DNA from: Sporothrix humicola
Taxonomy: Eukaryota; Ascomycota; Sordariomycetes; Ophiostomatales; Ophiostomataceae
Reading direction: 5' to 3'
Assembly (NCBI GenBank): GCA_021396245.1
Contig: WNYE01000028.1
Location: 248,001-312,000 of the forward strand
Length of the DNA stretch: 64,000 bases
The notes under the pieces are model-generated. The model ran no database searches and was not told the DNA's origin. It saw nothing but the letters and a program-made list of their open reading frames with translations. This document shows, in pieces, positions 54,583 to 64,000 of this stretch; the first letter of the stretch is position 1, and the number at the start of each line of letters is the position of its first letter. A program made the translations under genes and the position numbers.

Positions 54583-55774
54583 TTAGTCCACATCATCATT
54601 GGTCTGGTAGATGTGTCGACTTCTCGTGACATCTTTGCGCATGGCCTGGCCCGAGCCGATGAAGCCGACACGGCCCTGGGGCCCGTCGGGCGTCCGGAAC
54701 ATGCTGTCCTTTTTCGTGCCCGACTTGCCCGTCTTGCCCTTGCTGCTAAACTCTTGCCACTTGCTCTTGCCGGCCTCGAGCTGCTTGGTGGCCTTGATCT
54801 TTTTGAACTTCTTGACGGGCGGTTCTTCGCCGAGGGGTGTGGCGTGCGCGTTTGAGGAGGAGGAAGCGGTGCTGTTCTTGACAGCAGCCCCAGAGTACTG
54901 TTGTTGGGAGTTTTGGGACTGCTGCGGCGGCTGGGCGTAGATCTGGGGCGATGCAGACGAGACGACGCCCTGGCTGAAGCGGTCGATTGTGCGGAATCGA
55001 GATGGAGGAGGCGGAGGAATGGCTGTCGACACTGGCGGCGCCGGTACGGATTGTGAGGGAGGAGCTGGAGCCGACGGCGGCGGTGGCGGCGGAGGCTGGC
55101 CGTAGGAGTGTGAAGGCTGTGGCGGTTGAGGGGGTGCAGGAGCTGAAGCTGAAGCTGAAGAGGGTGGAGGAGGCGGTGTTGGTGTTGATGTTGATGTCGA
55201 TACTGCTGGCGTTGCTGGCTTGTGTGCCGCCTCGACAGTGCTGCCGTCGGCCTTGCGCTTTGTCGAGGACGACGCACCGCCTGCAGGCTGGACCGGCCGA
55301 ATGTCCCGCGCCCGGAGCGTCTCGATCGTGTCGTACGACTTGAACTTGACCGTGTACATTGGTGCTGTTGCCGATCCCGTCACAGACATGATCCGCGCCG
55401 GGTAAAACGCCTTGTCGCCCGTCACCCACCGCGCCAGAATGCTCTCGTTGACCTTGTACACGACGGGCGTGTCGTCGGCCGCTGCTTGTGATGTTGATTC
55501 GGGTGCCGCTTGTTGTGATTCTGTCTTCTTAGTTGCCGCCTCCGGCTTCAGCTCCGACATGGAGTCGTCAATGATTTCGAGCGCCGACTGCAGCTCCGCC
55601 TTGAGCGCGAGCAGTTCGTCGTTTCCAGGGTCATCGTTGAGGGATGCGAGGACGAGGTCGAGCTGGAAAAGTGTTAGTACGAAGACGGAAACAGATCTCA
55701 AAGGGAGTGAAGAGACTCACCTGTTCTTGGTATTGGGCCCGGTCCTCTTGGAGCTGGGCGAGTTGCGCGCTCAT
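54583..55774 (-). CDS. Tudor-domain splicing factor, SPF30/SMNDC1-like
   Basis: Nuclear protein expected to bind symmetrically dimethylated arginine on Sm or other spliceosomal proteins. Two exons, 55721-55774 and 54583-55662, give 377 residues. The N-terminus MSAQLAQLQEDRAQYQEQ joins LDLVLASLNDDPGNDELLALK, a coiled-coil segment as in SPF30. The Tudor (SMN-type) domain is at about 89-142, with ARWVTGDKAFYPARI, YTVKFKSYDTIETL and RDIRPV. Residues ~145-300 are a Pro/Ser/Gln-rich linker absent from the short animal protein. The C-terminus has KFKKIKATKQLEAGKSKWQEF, then KKDSMFRTPDGPQGRVGF, the conserved SPF30 tail, and ends NDDVD. The alternative, SGF29, is less likely because that tail is not found there. 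Confidence 0.85.
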
Positions 55775-56509
55775 CGTGGTGTGTGTTGTGGTCGTGGTCG
55801 CGGTCGCGTAGAAGTGGAATTGCGTGTTGTAGATAAGGAAATCGGTACACGTTCTTGCGTGTAATTTTGGTGCGCTGTGAATTTGCGTGATTGAAGCTAA
55901 AAAGTTGAATGTTAGTGAAGTTCGATGACGGGATGTCGCGATTAGGAAGTGGCGATTTAGCCTAACTTATCTAGATCGCATATAGCGATATTTACTTAAA
56001 CGACATGGCCCTTACAATGCCCTTTGACGACGAGACCACTTTTAATTAATTTACGTTCTTTTACTTTGATGTGAAGTCATTTCAGTACTTTTATTAATAT
56101 CATAACTGGGAAGAGGAAATTGTCAAATTTATTGAGATTGCTGGTCGTGATCACCGCGACTGATTAGCCGCAATGGACTGTCATGAGAAAGACTCTATAA
56201 TATACAAATAAATCAAATTTAAAGAAACATAACTTTTTGCAATTATGCCTCCCATATTTTTTCGTTCCTTCCACCTCTCCCTCCTCTGTGGCCCCTATGG
56301 CCATGCAGTCTTTCCGACGCCGTGGCAATGCATGAATAGAAAAGAAAATGCAGAAATTAAAGCAAATAAACAAAAATGCCTCCGTAGGGCATCTTCCGGC
56401 CAGTGCAGAGACCCGGGAATGATAAAAAGACGTAATAAATCATTGGAAGGGGTAAAGAAAATGAATGCAAAATGAAAATCATAAACATAAACAAGACCGC
56501 AGCAAAACA
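55775..56509. other. SPF30-like promoter and MIT1 3' region
   Basis: 735 bp between tandem minus-strand genes. It is AT-rich from about 55960 to 56500, consistent with the 3' untranslated region of the remodeller gene. The part next to 55775 is the SPF30-like promoter. Nothing gene-like seen. Confidence 0.55.
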
Positions 56510-59500
56510 TTACAGCTTCTTATTGCCGGAAAGTTCGCTGAGCTTGGCCATGAGGCTCTTGCGCATCACCTGCTTCTGTGACGGGTCGGCATCGCTGCTT
56601 CTCAAGGCGTCGAGAGCTAAGCGAATGCCTGCTTCACACTCGAGGTTGGCACAGCCGCCGCTTGCTGGATGAGGCGCATTACACTTCCGGCAGCGGGCAA
56701 TGGGCGCCATGGACAACTGGACGACCATGTGCTGCGCCATGGCCGGGACTTGCGGGTCTGACGAGGAAGACATTGACAAGGACGAAGACTGCTTTTTGAC
56801 CTTCTTGGTCTTCTTGGCCGATTCAGGCGCCGGGCCTGGGCCTGGAGTGCCTGCTGGGCTTCTGGATCTGGCCGTTGCTGGTGTTGGCACTCTTGGCGCT
56901 GGCGGCGGCGTTGCAGAATGTGCAGGTTGAGCAGACTGGGGTTGTGGTGTCGGTAAGGATGGTGATGGTGCTGGTTTTGATGACACTGGTGATGGGGCAG
57001 AAACAGGAGCAGCAGAAACAGAAACAGACGCAGGGGCTGGTACAGAAATAGACGCCGGAACAGGCGATGGAACGGACGGTGTTGGAGCTGGCTTGAAGAC
57101 CGCGCTCAAAGGGACTGCCGGCATTGCGGCCTGTGGGGGTGAATTGGAAGACAAAACAAACAGTGCGACAACGACCGTGGGCGCTTGAGGATCCTTCTCG
57201 GCGACTTTTCTCAGATAGCCCTCCAGATCCTGCGGTGGCTTCTTCTCATCGATCACCGGGATGGCGGCGAGGTCCTTTGACAACCATGGCGGCAGCCTGT
57301 CGTAGGCGACCGTTTTGCCCTGCAACAAGTGCTGAATGATCTTATTGTCTATGTTTAGCAGCACACTGATGGCTCGTGGGACCTTGTTAAGGTGATTGTA
57401 TCGCGCACGCCGCATTTCTTCCGTGTCAAAGTCTTTGAGCAACGGCCCGTTTGTCGTGTGGCCATCATTCACCGCCATATATTCGAGTAAACGGCTGGCA
57501 TGCTCCTCCTTCTTGAGGCAAAGGAGCCGCATCTGCTGCCGATTTACCTCCTCGAGGACGGCAATTCGCGCTAGTTGGTCTTTCCGTCGATTGTAGAGCT
57601 CGAGGAGCCGTTTTTGGGCACCGCTCTGCGCCCAGTCGGAGGGGGTGATGGTAGAGCCGTGTGCAATTGTGGCGGCGAGATGGGGCCCTTGTTTGTCGAG
57701 TTCTTCGAGTTCTTGTCGGTTCTGGGCGAGCTTGGTGTGCCACCATTCGAGCCTTCGCTTGACACCCTCCCGGCGCTTGAACTCGGCGACAGGGTCGACG
57801 ACGGCAGGAGTTCCTGGTTGGCCGCCATTGCCATTGGAAGCTGTCCCGGAGGGGCCTGGAGCTCGTTGATGCTGTTGCTGCCGGTGAGGAGGCTGCTGTC
57901 GCTCTTGGCGTTTCTGGAATTCTTCGTGTTGGCGCTGGTTGACATGGTGCTGCTCTTGTTGCATTTGCAGTTCTTGAATCCGTTGGATTTGCATGTCTCG
58001 CAGCTGATTTTCTCGAGGGATCCCGGGGACAAAGGCTGGCTGTGAGCTGCCATTCCGAGGCCCTGGAGGCGCTGCACCATTTGCTGGGGCGACAGTGTGA
58101 GGGGCGGGATAGTTGCTGCCGAGAACGAAGCCGGAGTTTGGTGTTGGAGGCTGGCCAGGTACGCCTGGTACGCCTGGTACTGCTTGACCTGGAACATGTG
58201 GGCCTGGAGCTGCTGTTGATGCAGGTGGTGTTGCAAAAGCGACGGCGGCATAAGGGGCAAATTGGGCGCCCGGGGGACCACCTGGGGCACTGGGAGGCCC
58301 ATTGCCTGGGGGTGGTTGGAAGGCAGCTTGCTGGTAGCCTTGCCATTGCTGTCCAGGGGCTGGGTGTTGTTGTTGTTGATATTGGTGCTGGAGGTGGTAT
58401 TGTTGGTGGCCGAAGCTGGGTTGGAACTGGGCTGGAACTGGGCCTGGGCCTGGGTGCTGGAAGTTTGGGCCTTGAACGAAGGGGGTGGCTTGGCCAGCCA
58501 CACCTTGTGCCCATTGGTCTCGATGGAGGCCTGCGACCAGTGTACGCCGGTCGGGCTTGCCTTCTGCGTTGGCTGTGTTGGCTGCAAAACTGTGTTAGCA
58601 GTGATTCACTGAGGACATAAATTCACGTTAGGCGAGGTTAGAGGAGGAGTGGGGGAGAGAGATGGAAATAGGGATAGGGAGGGGGAGGAGTTGCCACGAA
58701 GAAAAGGGTGGATGGGCACCTTGGCCATTGTGGCCGACTCTGGGGCAGAGGCACGCGGCCGCTTCGAAGCAGGTTCACCAGGCGGCGGCGTCGACGGCTT
58801 GGACTTCTTTGCCGTCGTTGTGTTGTCTTGGCCTTGTGTAGTCTTTGGATCCAACTTTGGACCTGTTGATTTCACCGTGGCTGCCACCAGCTGCGCCTGG
58901 GTTGTCTTCTTGGCAGCATTCTGGTCGACTGGAGTCGTCGTCTTGCTTGTGGAACCGGCCTCCTTGAGATCACTTGTCTGCTTCTGCTTTTCCTGTTTCT
59001 CCTGCTTCTCCTGCGTCTCTTTTTGAATCCGGGCTGCCGCCGGCACTGCGACTGTCTTCTTCTGGGCAGGTGGAGGGGGAGCGGCCACCTTCTTGGCCAC
59101 TGGTAGCTTGGAGGCAATTGTCTTCTGGGGTGTAGCCTTTGGTGTGGCCTTTGCAGCTTTTGTTGCAGCCTTGGGGGCAGTCTTGGGAGGAGTGGCTTTG
59201 GGGGTGGCTTTGGGGGTGGCTTTGGGCGTTGCCTTTTTCTGTGTTGTCTTCTTGGGGACGGGGAAGGCCATTCCCTTCCGTGGCGCAAGGGTCTTTGCAT
59301 TCTTCGCATTCTTTGCATTTTTCTTGGGCGTACCTTGAATTTCAGCTGCAACCTCCGCGGCCGTGGACTGGCCACGGCTGCGGCGGCGGCTGTTGTTGCC
59401 GTTCTCGTCGTCTTCGTCGCTTGATGAGGCATTGTCGTTGCCAGAGAACTCGCCGTCGCGGTCGTCCTCGGAACCATCACTATTATTGTTCCGTGGGCCG

Positions 59501-62500
59501 ATGTCCTCGCCGTCCTCGTTGTAGCGTGGCTGCGTGTACTTGATCTGGTTGCGGCGGCGGCCACCGCGTCCGAGTACTTCACGCTTCGCCTCGGCCTCGC
59601 GTGCAGCTTCGGCCTCACGCTCACTGATAATCTTGTCCCAGACGCTGAGCACGGCGGCATTGGATTCGGCGCCGGCCGACCCCGATGTGGTCAGCTTGAT
59701 GTCGTCGGCGAGCGTGCCCGTCTCGTTGGCCCAGACACGTGCGAACGAAAACTGTGACTCGGCTGTGCGCTCCTCGTCCGTCTTCGTGTTCTCGACCTGT
59801 GAGCGGTCGAGCAGCTTGTCGACAGAGGCATCATCGTAGATAATGCGGTTCTGGTTGGCTTCCTCGCTGAACAGCGCCTCGGCTCCGTGGCGCAGGATCG
59901 ACTCGAGGTCGTTGCCGGCATCGTCCTCGGCGTCCATCGTCTCAATCAGGGCGTGGTCCAGGGCCATCTTGCTGCGTCCTATCTGCATGATTTTCTCCTC
60001 GACACTGTCCTTGGTCATGAACTGGAAGCAAAGCACTTTCTTCTTCTGGCCGATACGATGGGCACGCGAGAAAGCCTGGATGTCCTGATGCGGGTTAAAG
60101 TCCGGATCGAGCACAATAACGGTATCGGCCGTCGCCAAGTTGATACCGACACCACCAGCTCGGGTCGACAACAAAAAGGCAAACAGCTCCGAGTCGGGGG
60201 CATTGTAGGCATCGATGCGCTTTTGCTTCTCCAGACTGGAAAGGCTGCCGTCCAGACGCATGTACGACATGCCGCATATGTGCAAAAAGTCTTCAATAAT
60301 GTCGAGTTGGTTGAGGAACTGGCTGAAAATGAGCACACGATGGCCGCGCTCCTTGAGTTTGGGCAGCATGATCTTGAGCAACAGCAACTTGGACGATGCT
60401 TCGATGAGATTGCGGTGCATCTGTTCGGGCTCGACATTCTTGTCCTCAATGGCCTGGCTGTACACGAAAGGGTGACAGAGACACTTGCGAAGCTGCATGA
60501 GGATGTTGTTGAGACTGCCGCGCTCAGTGGCCTTGACCTGGGCTTTGGAGAAGATGGAGCGGATCAGCTGCGGGTTCTTCGCCATGATGGACTTGCAGAG
60601 CTTCTCCTGCACCACGGTCATCGAAACAGGCACAATAATCTGGGCCATGGGCGGCAGGAACTTGAGCACTTCGGCCTTGGTGCGGCGCAAGAAGTAAGGG
60701 CGGATCAGCTTGTGCAGCTCCGGCAGATTTTCGGCGGTGATTGTGCTGTACGTCTTGTCGAGCTCTGTGGCATTGTTGGAGCTGTCGATAAATTGGAGCA
60801 GGTTGAACAGCTCGCGCTTGTTGTTCTGGAGCGGCGTGCCTGTGAGCAGAAGACGGAAGCCAATACGCATGGCGCGCAGAGCCAGGTACAGCAGGTTCTG
60901 GTCGTTCTTGAGACGTTGACCTTCATCCACAATAAGACCTGCCCAGTGCGCATTGCTGAAAAGGCGACGAGTATTGTCATCTTGGGCAGAGTCGTAAGAC
61001 ATGATGACGACGTGCGCACGCATGGTCTGTCTGCCGTCGGGGAAGAGCTCGTACTTGTAGGCCATGGACTGCGACACACGGCCACCGTGGTAGCTGACGA
61101 CGCGCAAATCGGGGGCCCAATTCTTGATCTCGCGGCGCCAGTTGCCACACGTCGAGTTGGGCACGACGACTAGGAACGGCCAGCAGCGCGGCGTCTCGAG
61201 AACTAGTGTCGAAAGCAGGGCAATGACTTGCACAGTCTTACCGAGACCCATCTCGTCGGCGAGGACGACGCTCTTGCCTTTGTAGTAGTTGAGCAGAAGC
61301 CAGTTGAGACCCTCCATCTGGTATGGCATGAGTTTGCCGCGACGCAAGACGGCAGGCTGCTCGGAGATGATTTCAAACTTCTTGCTGGCCGTAAAGTCCT
61401 TGATTCTCAGCCGCATGGCATATTGCGAGTCGTTCTTGAAGTGTTTGCCGTTGAGGTACTCGTCGTAAGCTGAGACAAACGCCTTCCAGCGCCGACCCGA
61501 GTCCTGTGGCGGCGGTGAGTCCCAGACGGCGGCGTCGTAGCCGAGGCCCTGGAACTTGACATAGATCTGTTCCACATCGTCGATGCGCGCCAGCCCGTCC
61601 TCCTTGGATGTCGAAGGACCATTGCGGTTGTAGCGTACCATGAGGACAATGTCGGCGAGGAGATATTCCTCGGGAATGGCATCCTTCTTGTCAAAGATGG
61701 GCGGCACGGTAGCCTCCCCGTTCTTCCGGCCAAAGGTGTTGCGCATGCGATTGTGACAGACGCCCCAGACCCATGCGCCGGGCCGCCACTCACAGTGGTC
61801 GTGAGACTTGTCCTCCCACTTGATCAGGTACTCCTTGTCATCCTCGTCGACCTCATTGTAGTCGAGCTTGGACTGGTCGCCTTCACGCTTGGTCGGCCGC
61901 CAGGCAATCAGGCCCTCGATCTTGTTCGTCATGTCCAGGCAGTCGCGGCACTTTCCGTCAATGAGATACTCTTCGAGGCGCTCCTTGCGGATGTTGGCTT
62001 TGTCCGAATCCGCCCAGCTGTCCGAGGGCTTTGGAAGATGTTCGTAGTGGTAGGCACGACGGCAGTCTATGCAGCGGAACAACACATTGTTGGCATTATC
62101 GACCAGCTTTGGCTTCACGGGTGTAATCGGGTCAACACCGTCGTTCTCTAGGCGGAGCTTCTCCTCCTGCTTGGCGGGCAGTCTCTGAGAGAAGGGCGCA
62201 CAGGAAGGGCCGACTTTGTCGCACACCTGGCATGTATCGTGTCGGGGGCAGCTGGGGTCCTTGGTCTTGACCTGGCCGACACAGAAGCGGCACTGCAGGA
62301 CAAAGCTGTCTGGAGCGACCTTGGTGACGACGTGGTCACGGGTGCGGCGAAGGCCGATGCACTGCTTGTGGAAGGAAAGGGAGCAGCCTTGGCAGTAAAT
62401 CATGATGCCCTTGTTGGGCGTGCGAGCCGGGCCGCTGCACGAGTTGCAGATCTGCATGTGCACATCCTTGAACTCCGATGGATCTTCAATAGGAATGAAT

Positions 62501-64000
62501 ATCTCCTTGACGTTGATGATGCGCGGCTGTGCAGGAGCGCGGTCGTCTTCCATAAGGAAGGCGTCATCGTCGTAGTTGGTGGGATCGACCATGCTCTTTG
62601 TGTTCTTGGTGGTACGAGACGACCGGCGGTTACGCTCAAACTCAATGGAGCCTTCACGTGTAGAACGGTTTCTATCGTCAGTGAGGCGGCGGCGACCTTT
62701 GCCTCGCCAGCGGCCACGGCCTGGCTTTGCGGGCATAATGTCCGACTGGATTGTGGGGATAAAGTCGGCATCGTCGTCGCCACCGAGTTCATCGGCATCG
62801 TCATCACGAGCTGAACGATGCGTCGAGCTCTCCTCGCTGCGGCCGTTGCGTGTTTCGGACTGGGACGTGCGAGCACGCAGACGCCGGACATCGCCATCGT
62901 CGTCATCTTCGTTGTTCGTGGGGAGAAGACGCGAGCTGTACCGGATGCCGGAGTGGCCTGTATTGCCCATGGCCTTGAGACGACGACGTTGCATGTTGAG
63001 GTACATGTGAGACTCGATGCTATCGTCCTCGAGGTCCAAGTCCATCATGTCTTCATCGTCGTCACCATAGCCAAGGTAGCCGCCCGGGCTGTACCCGCGG
63101 CCGGCGTCGAAGCTCATGTCTGCGTCCATGTAGTCACCGTTGTGGCGTATACGACGCCGCTTGAAGCTGCTGCCTCCCGACGAGAGCTCGTCCACGTCCT
63201 CGAGCTCTTTTCGCTTAAACCTGTGGAGGGCTTTGCTGCCGTTGGGTAGGTCGTAGATGTCTTTTTCGTAAAACTGAAGACAGGAGTTAGTGAGAATAGA
63301 CGACAATAAAAAAGGGAAAAGAAACGCGAGAGTCAGAGTGTGATATGACAGTGAAGTAAATGGTGATGGTGAAAAGGCGGATGTGACAGAATGTACGGAC
63401 AACCACTGGGCTCTGGGTGCAGTGTTTGAATGGAGTTGCTCACTTGATAGGTGAATTTGTTTTATTTTGCGGGAATCGCGAGGTATAGATGTGTATGTTG
63501 TAGATGTGGTATTGTTGAGGTGAAAGCAAGAAGGAAAAGTGTGGGGGGATGAAAAGTGATACGAGAGAGAGAGAGAGAGAGAGAGAAGAGGTATGAAAAG
63601 AGGGTTAAATTGTTGCTGAGAGAAAGGGATTAAAGGTGAACGGGAGTTGACCGAATAAATTGGAGGATGTGAAAAACAAATGAAATTGCAGGAGGTCAGA
63701 CGAAAGGATGCGAAAAGTCAAAGGCAGGGTGAATGAGATGTGAGGATGGTGTAAGGAGTGTAAATAAACCCCAACAATAAGCCACATGCAGTTGCAGTGT
63801 AATCACAGCAAAATGCAAAAGCAAAAAATATTTCCACAATGTGTGTGCATGTAGAACTCACCTCTGAACGAGTGCCGTCCTCGTACTCGACCTCGTAACG
63901 GCTCCGTCCACGCACGCGTGCAGTGACTCGATATATATAGTCGCTTGGCGGACAGACCTCGTACTCTTCGTGTTTTGATTCTGGTAAAGGGTCGATAATG
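56510..64000 (-). CDS. PHD-chromo-SNF2 chromatin remodeller, Mi-2/Mit1 type (5' end outside window)
   Basis: ATP-dependent nucleosome remodeller like S. pombe Mit1, a subunit of the SHREC silencing complex. Exons visible: 63862-64000 (continues past the window), 58698-63273 and 56510-58581, more than 2200 residues in all. The PHD finger is coded near 62270-62460 (CNSC, CQGC, H-x-x-x-C, CRFC). A chromo-like segment EYLIKWEDKSHDHCEW lies near 61790-61850. The SNF2 ATPase has LADEMGLGKTVQV (about 61230-61270), DEGQRLKN in place of DEAH, then VLIFSQFLNQLD, STRAGGVGINL and FSRAHRIGQ. A Lys/Ala/Thr/Pro-rich histone-H1-like stretch follows. The last exon adds about 690 residues: Pro/Gln-rich, a coiled coil, and a terminal Cys cluster (CRKCNAPHPASGGC). 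The junction to this exon (116-nt intron with a GTGGCA donor) is the uncertain point. Confidence 0.85.
59191..59235 (-). repeat. 12-base tandem coding repeat in the MIT1-like gene
   Basis: Three to four copies of a 12-base unit (ggtggctttggg on the plus strand) encode successive KATP peptides in the remodeller. The peptide resembles histone H1 tails and probably binds DNA. Read directly from the sequence. Confidence 0.8.
63563..63586. repeat. GA dinucleotide microsatellite, 12 units
   Basis: Perfect (GA)12 in the 588-nt intron between the first visible exon and the main exon of the MIT1-like gene. Likely polymorphic between isolates. Confidence 0.9.

Noticed and set aside
1..64000. tRNA, 5S rRNA, CRISPR array, transposon ends
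   Set aside because: I scanned for T-arm-like GGTTCRA blocks, 5S-like blocks, regular repeats and transposase or reverse-transcriptase motifs and found none convincing; reading by eye could miss a divergent tRNA.

Overview
The window is nuclear DNA of a filamentous ascomycete (Pezizomycotina). The evidence is genes with several short introns carrying GTRNGT donors, CTAAC branch points and YAG acceptors, a fused Nup98-Nup96 gene, complex I genes (absent from budding yeasts), an HDEL-tailed BiP, a type III polyketide synthase, and long pyrimidine-rich gene-free stretches. A Sordariomycete, possibly near Ophiostomatales, is my best guess, but that placement rests on general resemblance and not on a search.

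Layout. 1-3169: no gene seen; probably upstream DNA of a minus-strand gene beyond the left edge. 3170-8200: eL8 ribosomal protein (-), NCS6/CTU1 tRNA thiolase (+), and a five-exon complex I MWFE-type subunit (-) with a 4-nt exon. 8201-12415: a PHD-MYST histone acetyltransferase of the Sas3 type (+). 15366-26228: type III PKS (+), Git1-like MFS permease (-), 5.3 kb of apparently empty DNA, and a cytochrome P450 (-). 26975-31058: fructose-1,6-bisphosphatase (-) and PEX11 (+), divergent over a 2.2-kb promoter. 31874-39204: Nup98-Nup96 polyprotein (-). 41332-43129: epsin (-). 45615-48036: BiP/Kar2 (-). 50093-50533: small conserved-looking membrane protein (+). 50752-54004: Bfr2 (-) and the complex I Fe-S factor Ind1 (+), divergent. 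54583-55774: Spf30-like Tudor protein (-). 56510-64000: a Mi-2/Mit1-type chromatin remodeller (-) whose 5' end lies outside the window.

Most genes are housekeeping: translation (eL8, Ncs6, Bfr2), chromatin (Sas3, Mit1), nuclear transport, endocytosis, ER folding and respiration. Two neighbourhoods suggest function. FBP1 and PEX11 share a promoter, which fits growth on fatty acids or C2 sources (gluconeogenesis plus peroxisome proliferation). The type III PKS and the P450 lie within 11 kb of each other and could act in one small metabolite pathway.

I found no CRISPR array, transposon, rRNA or tRNA gene, and no clear new multi-gene system. The most unusual signals are in gene structure: a 4-nt microexon needed to keep the MWFE subunit in frame; a 12-nt microexon holding the BiP phosphate-loop residues DLGT; a 54-nt exon holding the His-Cys pair of the Sas3 PHD finger, whose skipping would be in frame; a start codon isolated in its own exon in eL8; and a long intron at the Nup98/Nup96 junction. 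All exon coordinates were read by hand from splice signals and have not been tested against transcripts.
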